Assembly (NCBI RefSeq): GCF_040656415.1
Contig: NZ_JBFAMC010000007.1
Location: 62,001 to 126,000 of the forward strand
DNA: 64,000 bases
Direction: 5' to 3'
Source of the DNA: Rhodococcus_F sp040656415
Lineage (GTDB): Bacteria > Actinomycetota > Actinomycetes > Mycobacteriales > Mycobacteriaceae
Below are positions 43,189-52,538 of this stretch, in pieces (positions within the stretch are counted from its first letter, which is position 1; every line of letters starts with the position of its first letter). Under the pieces are notes generated by a model. It ran no database searches. It was not told the origin of the DNA and was given only the letters and a program-made list of their open reading frames with translations. Both the position numbers and the translations under genes were made by a program.

Positions 43189-44750
43189 CGGGACCCGTTC
43201 GGGGGATCGCCTGGGAGGAGCACACCGACCTCGTCGTGATCGGGGGTGGGGTGGCCGGTCTCACGGCTGCCCGCACCGCCGCCCTATGTGGCCTGACGGT
43301 GCTCACCGTGAGCAAGGGCGGGCCAGCGGACACCGCCACCCAGTACGCGCAAGGCGGTATCGCTGTCGTGGCTGACGCCGGTGACTCGATCGACTCGCAC
43401 GTCGCCGACACCTGCGTGGCGGGGGCCGGGCTGTGTGACGAGGCTGCCGTGCGCTCGATCGTGGCAGGCGGCCGGGACGCGGTAACGAGACTTGCTGGAC
43501 TCGGTGCGGTGTTCGACCGCGGCCAGGACGGAGACGTGTCCCGCACCCGCGAGGGCGGGCACAGCACCCGCCGGATCATTCACGCCGGTGGGGACGCGAC
43601 CGGCGCCGAAGTGCAGCGCGCTCTCGGCGCTGCAGGCTCGTCGGTACTGTTCGGCGCCGCCGCGCTTCGGGTGCTGACGGACGCTCGTGGGGTGACCGGT
43701 GTTCTCGTCGAGTCGGCTCGCGGACTCGGCGTTGTGCATGCCCCGTCGGTGCTACTGGCGACGGGTGGACTCGGTCAGCTGTATGCGTCCAGCACCAATC
43801 CCGAGGGGTCGACTGCGGACGGTCTCGCCCTCGCCCTCGATGCGGGTGCAACAGTAGCCGACCTCGAGTTCGTACAGTTCCATCCGACGGTTCTGTTCAC
43901 TCCGGGCGGACGCGGGCGACGTCCACTGATCAGCGAGGCGGTGCGCGGGGAGGGTGCGATCCTCGTCGACGCCGACGGCGATTCCGTGACCGCTGGAGTG
44001 CATCCGCTAGGCGATCTCGCACCCCGCGACGTCGTGTCTCGGGCGATCGCGTCGAGGCTTCGGGAACAGGGTCGAGACCACGTGTACCTCGATGCGCGCG
44101 AACTGTCGGGTTTCGCGCGGCGCTTCCCGACAGTCACAGCTTCCTGCCTGGCCGCAGGGGTCGATCCGCGTGAGCAACTGATCCCGGTGGCCCCTGCCGC
44201 CCACTACTCGTGCGGAGGCATCGTCACGGACGTCTCTGGGCGCACCACGGTGCCAGGTCTGCTCGCAGCCGGTGAAGTCGCCCGCACCGGGCTGCACGGC
44301 GCCAATCGGCTCGCGTCGAACAGTCTCCTCGAAGGCCTCGTCGTCGGAGAACGGGCAGGCACCGCTGCCGTAGAGCGATCCGGTCTCAGGGTCGAGGTCA
44401 CAGACCCGGACCTGCCCGCACTGCCGCGCGTTCCTCGCGACGTCTTGCAGCAGTCGATGACCGACAATGCATCAGTAGTCCGCGACCGTACCGGCCTGTC
44501 GACATTGTCTGCGGAACTCGCTGTGGCTGTGGCCGCCGCGCCCAGCGACATCACCGACTTCGAAGACGCTGCCCTCACGATCACTGCGACGGCCCTGGTG
44601 CTCGCAGCGGGTGCTCGCACCGAGAGCCGCGGCTGCCATACGCGTCTCGACTACCCGGAAATGTCGGCCGATTGGGATCGCAGCACTCACATCCGGCTCC
44701 GGGACGGTGAACTCGAGCTTCTCGAACCTCAACTGACGGGAGTGTGCTGA
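43185..44750 (+). CDS. nadB: L-aspartate oxidase
   Basis: FAD enzyme producing iminoaspartate for NadA. 521 residues from GTG 43185. FAD loop DLVVIGGGVAGLTAARTAAL, TATQYAQGGIAVV, then EFVQFHPTVLF and GLHGANRLASNSLLEGLVVG, the same fold as SdhA. TESRGCHTRLDYPE carries the catalytic arginine. Coupled to nadA by a GTGA overlap and to nadC by a one-base overlap. Confidence 0.96.
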   Translation: MTGPVRGIAWEEHTDLVVIGGGVAGLTAARTAALCGLTVLTVSKGGPADTATQYAQGGIAVVADAGDSIDSHVADTCVAGAGLCDEAAVRSIVAGGRDAVTRLAGLGAVFDRGQDGDVSRTREGGHSTRRIIHAGGDATGAEVQRALGAAGSSVLFGAAALRVLTDARGVTGVLVESARGLGVVHAPSVLLATGGLGQLYASSTNPEGSTADGLALALDAGATVADLEFVQFHPTVLFTPGGRGRRPLISEAVRGEGAILVDADGDSVTAGVHPLGDLAPRDVVSRAIASRLREQGRDHVYLDARELSGFARRFPTVTASCLAAGVDPREQLIPVAPAAHYSCGGIVTDVSGRTTVPGLLAAGEVARTGLHGANRLASNSLLEGLVVGERAGTAAVERSGLRVEVTDPDLPALPRVPRDVLQQSMTDNASVVRDRTGLSTLSAELAVAVAAAPSDITDFEDAALTITATALVLAAGARTESRGCHTRLDYPEMSADWDRSTHIRLRDGELELLEPQLTGVC

Positions 44751-45625
44751 TGCCCGCCCACGCCGACATCGCCGCGCAGGGTCTGGGTGTGGACGAGGTG
44801 CGCACCCTCGTCCGGGTGGCCCTGGACGAAGATCTCCGGTACGGCCCCGATGTGACGTCGGCGTCGACGATTCCGGTCGACACAGTCACCAAGGCCTCGG
44901 TGGTCTCGCGTGCCCACGGTACGGTCGCCGGTCTGGATGTCGGGCTGCTCGTGCTCGACGAGGTGATCGGTCACGGCGAATACGAGGTCCTCGGCCGTGT
45001 CGCGGACGGCACCCGCGTCAGCCCCGGTCAGTCGGTGCTGGCGGTGTCGGCACCCACCCGCGGGCTGCTCACGGCCGAGCGCACGATGCTCAACCTGGTC
45101 TGCCACCTCTCCGGCATTGCGACCGCGACAGCCGCCTGGGTGGATGCGGTCGAAGGCACCGGGGCGAAGATCCGCGACAGCCGTAAGACTCTGCCGGGGC
45201 TGCGTGCCTTGCAGAAGTACGCCGTCCGGGTGGGTGGCGGCGTGAACCACCGGATGGGACTCGGCGACGCGGCGCTGATCAAGGACAATCACGTCGCGGC
45301 CGCCGGTTCCGTGGTCGTCGCATTGCGCGCGGTCCGGGAAGCCGCACCGGACGTCGTGTGCGAGGTCGAGGTCGACAGCCTTGAACAACTCGACGCGGTC
45401 CTTGCAGAAAACGTGGAACTGGTTCTGCTCGACAACTTTCCACTGTGGCAGACACAGGTCGCTGTTCAACGTCGGGACGCGGTCGCGCCGGACACGAAGC
45501 TGGAGTCATCCGGTGGATTGACGCTCGCCGCCGCGGCGGACTACGCCGGTACCGGTGTCGACTATCTCGCCGTCGGTGCGCTGACCCACTCGGTGACAGC
45601 GCTGGATCTCGGCCTCGATCTCTGA
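44750..45625 (+). CDS. nadC: Nicotinate-nucleotide pyrophosphorylase (quinolinate phosphoribosyltransferase)
   Basis: Converts quinolinate and PRPP to nicotinate mononucleotide. 291 residues from ATG 44750, with GGGAG seven bases before; GTG 44744 is less well spaced. Blocks: ALDEDLRYGPDVTSAST, DSRKTLPGLRALQKYAVRVGG, NHRMGLGDAALIKDNH, and LESSGGLTLAAAADYAGTGV. Completes the NAD de novo operon. Confidence 0.96.
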   Translation: MPAHADIAAQGLGVDEVRTLVRVALDEDLRYGPDVTSASTIPVDTVTKASVVSRAHGTVAGLDVGLLVLDEVIGHGEYEVLGRVADGTRVSPGQSVLAVSAPTRGLLTAERTMLNLVCHLSGIATATAAWVDAVEGTGAKIRDSRKTLPGLRALQKYAVRVGGGVNHRMGLGDAALIKDNHVAAAGSVVVALRAVREAAPDVVCEVEVDSLEQLDAVLAENVELVLLDNFPLWQTQVAVQRRDAVAPDTKLESSGGLTLAAAADYAGTGVDYLAVGALTHSVTALDLGLDL

Positions 45626-45641
45626 TCTGTTGCCGCGTCGC

Positions 45642-46271
45642 TCAGACTGCGTTGCGCACCGTGGCGAGGAAGGTCGCGGCGCCGAAGAACAGCCCGGAGA
45701 AAGCGCGGTTGGTGGCGCGCTGTTGTCGGGGTGAACGCAAAAGTCGCAGAACCTTTGCCGCCAGTCCGGTGTAGAAGGTCATGACGACGATGTCGACCAC
45801 TATCAAGGTGGCGGTGATGATCAGGTACTGGGGCACGAGTGGGGCCGACGGGTCGAGGAATTGGGGGAGTACGGCCAGCATGAAGATGATGGCCTTCGGG
45901 TTGCTCGCGTTGATGAGAAAGCCGCGCAGCGCCATCGCCGGCCCGCTTGTCTCGGTGACCTCGCCATCGAGCTTGGACATATCGGTCGGGCTCGCCCGCC
46001 ATTGCCGAATTCCGAGATACAGCAGGTACGCGACGCCTAGCCACTTGATGACCGTGAACGCAACTGCCGAACTCGCGAGCAGAGCCCCGAGTCCGGCGGC
46101 GACCAATGCGATCTGTAGCAGCAATCCCAACTGAAGACCCGCGATATTCCAGTAGCCGCGACGTAGACCGAATCGCATGCCCGTGGCCATCGACATGATC
46201 GCGCTTGCCCCCGGGGACAAGCTGATCACGATCGAGGCCCCGAGCCATGCGTACCAAATCTGCCAAGGCAC
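45642..46271 (-). CDS. LysE-family amino acid exporter, copy 1
   Basis: 209 residues from GTG 46271 (MPWQIWYAWLGASIVISLSPGASA), six hydrophobic segments. The SPGASAIMSMATGMRFGLRRG block near residue 20 is the LysE/RhtB signature, and GFLINASNPKAIIFMLAVLP is the second. Likely exports an amino acid or homoserine-type compound; specificity unknown. Convergent with nadC, and similar to the next gene. Confidence 0.88.
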   Translation of the reverse strand: MPWQIWYAWLGASIVISLSPGASAIMSMATGMRFGLRRGYWNIAGLQLGLLLQIALVAAGLGALLASSAVAFTVIKWLGVAYLLYLGIRQWRASPTDMSKLDGEVTETSGPAMALRGFLINASNPKAIIFMLAVLPQFLDPSAPLVPQYLIITATLIVVDIVVMTFYTGLAAKVLRLLRSPRQQRATNRAFSGLFFGAATFLATVRNAV

Positions 46272-46386
46272 CGGACCATCGTACCGACGCCTGGCGAGAC
46301 CCGCTGTGCGGGATTCGTGCAGGTAGGAGGCCAAGTTTCAAGAGGATGGAACCGAAATCCTGCTCTGAGCGCGCCGATTGGGAAAC

Positions 46387-47019
46387 TCAGACGGCGTGGC
46401 GCACCGTGGCCAGGAGAGTGGCCGCCGCGAAGAACAAACCGGAGAAGGTTCGGTTGGTGGCGCGCTGCTGGCGCGGCGACCGCATCAGCCGAAGGACCCT
46501 CGAAGCCAGCCCGGTGTAGCCGATCATGACGGTCATGTCGACCGCAATCATGGTGATGGCGATGATTGCGTACTGCAGGAGTAGCGGCTCGTGCGGGGCG
46601 ATGAATTGGGGGATCACGGCCAGCATGACGACGGTGGCCTTCGGGTTGCTGGCATTGACGAGGAAGCCGCGCAGGGCGATCGCCGCCCCGCTGGTCTGTC
46701 CGATCTCGCCGCCGTCGTCGGGCACATGGGTCGCGCTGGCTCGCCACTGCCGAATCCCGAGATACACGAGGTATGCGACGCCGAACCACTTGATCACCGT
46801 GAACGCGTGTGTCGAGTTCGCGAGCAGCGCACCCAACCCGGCGGCGACCACCACGAGCTGTAGCAGTAATCCGAGTTCGAGACCCACGATGTTCCAGTAG
46901 CCGCGTCCTAGGCCGAATCGCATACCTGTGGCCATCGACGCAACCGCGCCCGCACCCGGGGACAAGCTGATCAGGCACCAAGCTCCGAACACTGCGTACC
47001 ACACTTGCCACGACACCAC
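46387..47019 (-). CDS. LysE-family amino acid exporter, copy 2
   Basis: 210 residues from GTG 47019 (the second GTG at 47016 would match copy 1 length). SPGAGAVASMATGMRFGLGRG and GFLVNASNPKATVVMLAVIP match copy 1, and the C-terminus (SPRQQRATNRTFSGLFFAAA) is nearly identical. The pair arose by tandem duplication, 115 bases apart; hydrophobic loops have diverged more than the ends. Confidence 0.88.
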   Translation of the reverse strand: MVSWQVWYAVFGAWCLISLSPGAGAVASMATGMRFGLGRGYWNIVGLELGLLLQLVVVAAGLGALLANSTHAFTVIKWFGVAYLVYLGIRQWRASATHVPDDGGEIGQTSGAAIALRGFLVNASNPKATVVMLAVIPQFIAPHEPLLLQYAIIAITMIAVDMTVMIGYTGLASRVLRLMRSPRQQRATNRTFSGLFFAAATLLATVRHAV

Positions 47020-47171
47020 GTCATGCTACCGGCGGCCCGATGGCCACCCCTTGCCCCAGATCGTTCGGGTGAGAGGTGAATTTGCTACGGGACGAGACCC
47101 AAAACGCTGTTCCAAGTGCGTGAATTGGGGGATACTCGTGAGTAGGGCTACCCGGTAGTAGGAGGCGCGGA

Positions 47172-49115
47172 ATGGTCGACACATTTGCTCCGAAGGTCAC
47201 CGAGGAACAGGCACGAGCCGTCGCGGAGGAAGCGAGGGAGTCCGGCTGGGAAAAGCCGTCTTTCGCCCAGGAGTTGTTTCTCGGGCGGTTCCGGCTCGAT
47301 CTGATTCATCCTTTCCCGATGCCTTCGCCCGAAGATGCGGCGAAGGCCGAAGAGTTCCTGGACCGCCTCCGCGCGTATTGCGAGCAGATCGACGGCGCTG
47401 TAATCGAAGCCGAGTCGCGCATTCCCGACGAGTACGTCCGCGGACTGGCCGACCTCGGATGCTTCGGGCTGAAGATTCCGCAGGAGTATGGCGGCCTCGG
47501 CCTTTCCCAGGTGGCGTACAACAGGGCGCTGATGCTCGTCAGTTCCGTGCATCCGAGCGTGGGCGCGCTCTTGTCGGCCCATCAATCGATCGGTGTTCCC
47601 GAGCCGCTCAAGCTCGCAGGCACGCCTGAGCAGAAGCGCGAGTTCTTGCCGCGCTGTGCCCGCGGCGCTATCTCGGCGTTCCTGCTCACCGAACCGGACG
47701 TCGGATCCGACCCGGCGCGTCTCGCCTCGTCGGCGATCCCCATCGAAGATGGTGCCGCCTACGAGTTGGACGGGACGAAGCTCTGGACCACCAACGGTGT
47801 CGTCGCCGAACTGCTTGTCGTCATGGCGCGCGTGCCGAAGAGCGAGGGCCACCGCGGGGGTATCTCGGCATTCGTCGTCGAAGCCGAGTCACCCGGCATC
47901 ACCGTCGAACGACGGAACGCGTTCATGGGGTTGCGGGGCATCGAAAACGGCGTCACCCGCATGTACAAGGTGCGCGTACCCCGAGAGAATCTGATCGGTC
48001 GTGAAGGCGACGGCCTCAAGATTGCACTTACCACGCTGAACGCCGGCAGGCTTGCGATTCCGGCAATGTGCGCCGGCGCTGGGAAGTGGTCGCTGAAAAT
48101 CGCCCGGGAGTGGTCCGGGATGCGTGTGCAGTGGGGCAAGCCGGTTGGCGAGCATGTGGCCGTTGCAAAGAAGCTGTCGTTCCTGGCCGCGACCACATAT
48201 GCCCTCGACGCCGTGGTGGATCTGTCGGGGCAGATGAGCGATGAGGGTCGCAACGACATCCGGATCGAGGCGGCGATGGCAAAACTGTGGTCATCCGAAA
48301 TGGCCTGCGTCATCGCCGACGAGCTGATCCAGATCCGTGGTGGTCGTGGCTACGAGACCGCCGCGTCCCTTGCCGCCCGCGGTGAACGCGCGGTGCCCGC
48401 GGAGCAGCTGGACCGCGATCTGCGCATCAACCGGATCTTCGAGGGTTCGAGTGAAATCATGCGTCTGCTTGTCGCCAGGGAGGCCGTCGACGCGCACCTC
48501 ACCGCTGCGGGCGACCTCGCCGATCCCAACGCCGATACCGGTGCGAAGGCTCGAGCAGCAGCGAAGGCCAGCGGCTTCTATGCGAAGTGGCTGCCGAAAC
48601 TCGTTGCGGGCAAGGGGCAGGTGCCAACCTCCTACGGCGAGTTCGGCGTCCTGGCCAAGCATCTGCGCTTCATAGAGCGGCACTCCCGAAAGCTGGCCCG
48701 CTCGACGTTCTACGGTATGGGCCGCTGGCAGGCGGGGTTGGAGAAGCAGCAGGGATTCCTCGGCCGGATCGTCGATATCGGCGCCGAACTGTTCGCGATG
48801 TCGGCCACGTGTGTCAAAGCCGAGATGCAACGCCAGGAGAACGAGGCCGAGGGTGCTGCAGCATACGAACTCGCCGACTTGTTCTGCCGACAGGCGGCGC
48901 TGAGGGTCGAGCACCTGTTCGACGGTCTATGGCACAACACCGATGATGGCGACCGCAAGCTCGCGCGGTCCGTCCTCGAGGGCCGGTATGCCTGGCTGGA
49001 GCGCGGCGTGATCGATCAGAGCGAAGGCACCGGGCCGTGGATCGCCGAATGGGCTCCCGGGCCGTCTGTCGAGGAGAACCTGGCGCGGAGGTTCTTGCGT
49101 TCCACCCGCAAGTGA
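47172..49115 (+). CDS. Acyl-CoA dehydrogenase (long form)
   Basis: 647 residues, ATG 47172 with GTAGGAGG eight bases upstream. FAD acyl-CoA dehydrogenase with the FLLTEPDVGSDPARL block (residue about 170) and RINRIFEGSSEIMRLLVARE (about 420), whose Glu is the probable catalytic base. After the normal 400-residue fold there is a C-terminal extension of about 200 residues, as in VLCAD/ACAD9-type enzymes. Substrate likely a long acyl-CoA. Its last codons precede the his operon by 170 bases. Confidence 0.92.
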   Translation: MVDTFAPKVTEEQARAVAEEARESGWEKPSFAQELFLGRFRLDLIHPFPMPSPEDAAKAEEFLDRLRAYCEQIDGAVIEAESRIPDEYVRGLADLGCFGLKIPQEYGGLGLSQVAYNRALMLVSSVHPSVGALLSAHQSIGVPEPLKLAGTPEQKREFLPRCARGAISAFLLTEPDVGSDPARLASSAIPIEDGAAYELDGTKLWTTNGVVAELLVVMARVPKSEGHRGGISAFVVEAESPGITVERRNAFMGLRGIENGVTRMYKVRVPRENLIGREGDGLKIALTTLNAGRLAIPAMCAGAGKWSLKIAREWSGMRVQWGKPVGEHVAVAKKLSFLAATTYALDAVVDLSGQMSDEGRNDIRIEAAMAKLWSSEMACVIADELIQIRGGRGYETAASLAARGERAVPAEQLDRDLRINRIFEGSSEIMRLLVAREAVDAHLTAAGDLADPNADTGAKARAAAKASGFYAKWLPKLVAGKGQVPTSYGEFGVLAKHLRFIERHSRKLARSTFYGMGRWQAGLEKQQGFLGRIVDIGAELFAMSATCVKAEMQRQENEAEGAAAYELADLFCRQAALRVEHLFDGLWHNTDDGDRKLARSVLEGRYAWLERGVIDQSEGTGPWIAEWAPGPSVEENLARRFLRSTRK

Positions 49116-49170
49116 GGCATCCGCGGTCCCCTTCGCAGGTACGTCGAATCCGCCCTCTGCCGTCGACCGG

Positions 49171-49231
49171 TTCGAATGGCGCGCCTATCCTGGATAATCG
49201 GTGTGCACGATTCCTGGGGAACGTGCACACC
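49171..49231 (+). promoter_or_regulatory. his operon promoter and leader hairpin
   Basis: TTCGAA (49171-49176) and GATAAT (49193-49198), spaced 16 bases, form a promoter candidate. Just after it GGTGTGCAC (49200-49208) and GTGCACACC (49223-49231) make a perfect 9-bp stem with a 14-base loop, at or near the transcript start. It could be a leader structure or a repressor palindrome. Confidence 0.55.
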
Positions 49232-49287
49232 TTGAATGCCGCCGTGTCCGCCACCCCTTGTCTCGCCAGTCGCAGAGAGGACCTCTC

Positions 49288-50610
49288 ATGCTCGCCCGCA
49301 CCGACCTTCGTGGTCGTACACCTTCCACGGCCGAACTTCGGGCCACATTGCCTCGGGGTGGAGTGGATGTCGATGCGGTCCTGCATCAGGTTCGCCCGGT
49401 CGTAGAGGCGGTCCGCGAGCGCGGCACCGAAGCGGCGCTCGAATTCAGCGAGAAGTTCGACGGCGTTAGGCCGGCGCGCGTACGAGTGCCGCAGTCCGAA
49501 CTGGATCGCGCACTTCGCGAACTCGATCCCGCCGTCCGCAGCGCGCTCGAGGTCGCGATCGAGCGGACCCGCAAGGTGCATGCCGATCAGCGGCGCGTCG
49601 ACACCACCACCGAGGTGGTTCCTGGTGGCACCGTCACCGAGCGATGGGTTCCCGTCGACCGCGTCGGCCTCTACGTGCCCGGAGGCGCGGCGGTCTACCC
49701 GTCGAGTGTGGTGATGAACGTGGTGCCCGCGCAGGCGGCAGGCGTCCGGTCCCTGGTCGTGGCATCTCCGCCGCAATCCGGCTTCGGTGGCCTTCCGCAC
49801 CCGACGATCCTCGCCGCGTCAGCCTTGCTCGGAGTCGACGAAGTGTGGGCCGTCGGTGGCGCCCAGGCAGTTGCGCTGCTCACCTACGGCGGCACCGACA
49901 CCTCATCTGAAGAACTAGCTCCGGTCGACTTGATTACAGGACCGGGCAACATCTACGTCACGGCTGCGAAGAGGCTGTGCCGTGGTCTCGTCGGGATCGA
50001 CGCCGAGGCAGGCCCCACCGAGATCGCCATCCTTGCCGACGCCACCGCGGATCCCGTACACGTTGCCGCCGATCTGATCAGCCAGGCCGAACACGACGTG
50101 TTGGCGGCCAGTGTCCTCGTCACCACCAGCGTCGAGTTGGCTGACGCCGTCGAGGCAGCCTTGGCTCGCCAGCTCGAGATCACCAAACACAGGGAGCGCG
50201 TCACTACCGCGTTGTCGGGTACCCAGTCCGGCGTTGTGCTTGTCTCCGATATCGAGGCGGGACTGCGCGTTGTGAACGCCTATGCCGCCGAGCACCTCGA
50301 GATCCAGACCGAGAACGCATCCGCAGTGGCCGCTCAGGTGACCAGTGCCGGTGCGGTGTTCGTCGGTCCGTGGGCGCCCGTCAGCCTCGGAGACTATTGC
50401 GCCGGGTCGAACCACGTGCTGCCCACCGCGGGCTGTGCCCGGCACTCGTCCGGTCTGAGCGTGCAAACCTTCTTGCGGGGCATACATGTCGTCGACTACT
50501 CCGAAGCCGCGTTGAAGGAGGTCTCCGGTCACGTCATCACCCTCGCGAATGCCGAAGACCTGCCTGCGCACGGTGAGGCTGTGCGTCTGCGCTTCGAGGC
50601 ACTGCAGTGA
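49288..50610 (+). CDS. hisD: Histidinol dehydrogenase
   Basis: Zn/NAD enzyme oxidising histidinol to histidine in two steps. 440 residues from ATG 49288 (MLARTDLRGRTPSTAELRAT). Signature: GPGNIYVTAAKRLCRG and GPTEIAILADATADPVHVAADL with Zn ligands, and HTCR-like GCARHSSGLSVQTFLRG near the C-terminus. Weak GAGAGG upstream. First gene of an operon that runs unbroken to hisI; hisC overlaps its stop. Confidence 0.96.
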   Translation: MLARTDLRGRTPSTAELRATLPRGGVDVDAVLHQVRPVVEAVRERGTEAALEFSEKFDGVRPARVRVPQSELDRALRELDPAVRSALEVAIERTRKVHADQRRVDTTTEVVPGGTVTERWVPVDRVGLYVPGGAAVYPSSVVMNVVPAQAAGVRSLVVASPPQSGFGGLPHPTILAASALLGVDEVWAVGGAQAVALLTYGGTDTSSEELAPVDLITGPGNIYVTAAKRLCRGLVGIDAEAGPTEIAILADATADPVHVAADLISQAEHDVLAASVLVTTSVELADAVEAALARQLEITKHRERVTTALSGTQSGVVLVSDIEAGLRVVNAYAAEHLEIQTENASAVAAQVTSAGAVFVGPWAPVSLGDYCAGSNHVLPTAGCARHSSGLSVQTFLRGIHVVDYSEAALKEVSGHVITLANAEDLPAHGEAVRLRFEALQ

Positions 50611-51749
50611 CGGCGGCGGACATCCCGGGCGCCTCCATCGGTGTGGAGGCGCTGCCGATCCGGGAGAGCCTGCGAAGCAAGTCCGCATACGGTGCCCCGC
50701 AACTGAGCGTCCCGGTGCGGCTGAACACCAACGAGAATCCGCACCCGCCCTCGAAGGCGCTGGTCGACGATGTCGCGGAGTTCGTTCGAAATGCGGCGCG
50801 GGAGCTGCATCGCTACCCGGACCGGGATGCTGTCGCACTCCGCACCGATCTCGCGGCGTACCTCGTCCGCCAGACCGGCGTTCCCGTAACCGTCGAGAAC
50901 GTGTGGGCGGCCAACGGGTCCAACGAGATCCTTCAACAGCTGTTGCAGGCGTTCGGCGGTCCCGGTCGCAGCGCGATGGGCTTCGTGCCGTCGTACTCGA
51001 TGCACCCGATCATCGCGGACGGCACTCAGACCGACTGGCTGCCGATATTCCGTCGCGCGGACTTCCGCCTGAACGTGGATGCCGCCATCTCGGCGATCGG
51101 TGAACAGCGGCCCGACGTCATATTCGTCACCAGCCCGAACAACCCGACCGGACACAGCATCGAGATCGCGGACCTGCGCCGGATCCTCGATGCCGCAACG
51201 GGCATCGTCATCGTGGACGAGGCGTACGCCGAGTTCTCGGATAAGCCGAGCGCATTGACCCTGATCGATGAGTACCCGTCGAAGCTCGTGGTTTCGCGGA
51301 CGATGAGCAAGGCCTTCGCATTCGCCGGCGGCCGGCTCGGATACTTCGCAGCGGCACCGGCGTTCATCGAGGCAGTTCTGCTGGTTCGGCTGCCATACCA
51401 CCTGTCGGTGATCGCGCAGGCAGCGGCCCGGGCGGCTCTGAGACACGCGGAAGAGACCCTCGGTACCGTGCATGCGCTTGCCGAGGAACGGATTCGGGTT
51501 TCGAAAGCGCTGGAGGAAAAGGGTTTCCGCGTCATACCCAGTGATGCGAACTTCATTCTGTTCGGAGAATTCACCGACAGCGCCCGGGCCTGGCAGGCCT
51601 ACCTCGATCGGGGGGTGCTGATCCGGGACGTCGGCATTCCGGGCTACCTTCGGGTCACCATCGGACTAGCCTCCGAGAACGATGCCTTCATATTGGCCTG
51701 CGACGAAATCGCTGCCACCGAACTCACCAGTGCAGGAGACCGAGCATGA
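50607..51749 (+). CDS. hisC: Histidinol-phosphate aminotransferase
   Basis: 380 residues, fold I PLP aminotransferase. LNTNENPHPPSKALVDDV near the start, ANGSNEILQQLLQAFGG, IVDEAYAEFSD (Asp to the pyridine) and VSRTMSKAFAFAGGRLGY (Schiff-base Lys). GTG 50607 overlaps hisD by 4 bases, and the stop overlaps hisB. Confidence 0.95.
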   Translation: MTAADIPGASIGVEALPIRESLRSKSAYGAPQLSVPVRLNTNENPHPPSKALVDDVAEFVRNAARELHRYPDRDAVALRTDLAAYLVRQTGVPVTVENVWAANGSNEILQQLLQAFGGPGRSAMGFVPSYSMHPIIADGTQTDWLPIFRRADFRLNVDAAISAIGEQRPDVIFVTSPNNPTGHSIEIADLRRILDAATGIVIVDEAYAEFSDKPSALTLIDEYPSKLVVSRTMSKAFAFAGGRLGYFAAAPAFIEAVLLVRLPYHLSVIAQAAARAALRHAEETLGTVHALAEERIRVSKALEEKGFRVIPSDANFILFGEFTDSARAWQAYLDRGVLIRDVGIPGYLRVTIGLASENDAFILACDEIAATELTSAGDRA

Positions 51750-52360
51750 CCGATCGCAAAGCCAAGGTGAAACGTGCAACCAAAGAATCCGACATCAGCG
51801 TCGAACTGAACCTCGATGGTACCGGCGTCGTCGATGTCTCGACCGGCGTCCCATTCTTCGACCACATGCTGACAGCCCTCGGTTCCCATGCGAGCTTCGA
51901 TCTCACCGTCCGCGCGAAGGGTGACATCGATATCGAGGCGCACCACACTGTCGAGGACACCTCGATCGTGCTGGGTCAGGCACTCGGCCAGGCGCTTGGA
52001 GACAAGAAGGGCATTCGCCGGTTCGGAGACGCCTTCATTCCGATGGACGAGACACTCGCCCACGCGGCGGTCGACGTATCCGGTCGCCCTTACTGCGTGC
52101 ACACCGGTGAACCGGAGCACCTCATGCACGCCGTCATCGGTGGGTACCCAGGGGTGCCGTACGCGACGGTGATCAATCGTCATGTGTTCGAGTCGATCGC
52201 CCTCAACGCCCGCATAGCCCTTCACGTGCGGGTGCTCTACGGTCGCGATCAACACCACATCACCGAGGCCGAATTCAAGGCTGTTGCCCGTGCACTGCGC
52301 GAGGCAGTCGAACCGGATCCCCGAGTCACCGGCGTGCCGTCCACCAAGGGCAGCCTGTGA
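51746..52360 (+). CDS. hisB: Imidazoleglycerol-phosphate dehydratase
   Basis: 204 residues, monofunctional HisB. PFFDHMLTALGSHASFDLTV and IEAHHTVEDTSIVLGQALG are the Mn-binding His/Glu signatures repeated in the second half as LMHAVIGG and HHITEAEFKAVARALREA. ATG 51746 overlaps hisC. Confidence 0.96.
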   Translation: MTDRKAKVKRATKESDISVELNLDGTGVVDVSTGVPFFDHMLTALGSHASFDLTVRAKGDIDIEAHHTVEDTSIVLGQALGQALGDKKGIRRFGDAFIPMDETLAHAAVDVSGRPYCVHTGEPEHLMHAVIGGYPGVPYATVINRHVFESIALNARIALHVRVLYGRDQHHITEAEFKAVARALREAVEPDPRVTGVPSTKGSL

Positions 52361-52385
52361 TCCCTCTCGTGATGGAGTCCCGGTC

Positions 52386-52538
52386 GTGAGTGTCGTCCTG
52401 GTCTACGTTTTCTTCATCGCGGCCGGAATCGCGTTGGGCGGCGCCTATTCGATGTGGAAGATCAACAAGCTGTTCTCGGGTGTGCTCTTGGCTTTGGCCG
52501 TGCTGGCGGCGCTGGCAGGCGTTGTCAGGCTGGTATAG
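52386..52538 (+). CDS. Small membrane protein in his operon
   Basis: 50 residues from GTG 52386, with GGAG nine bases upstream. Two hydrophobic helices, VVLVYVFFIAAGIALGGAYS and LFSGVLLALAVLAALAGVV, separated by MWKINK. A small ORF beside an MFS gene between hisB and hisH is also described for Corynebacterium glutamicum (as I recall, orf2-orf1). Function unknown. Confidence 0.72.
   Translation: MSVVLVYVFFIAAGIALGGAYSMWKINKLFSGVLLALAVLAALAGVVRLV

Noticed and set aside
49203..49235. his leader peptide for attenuation
   Set aside because: The short frame GTG CAC ... TGA holds a single His codon and no ribosome site.
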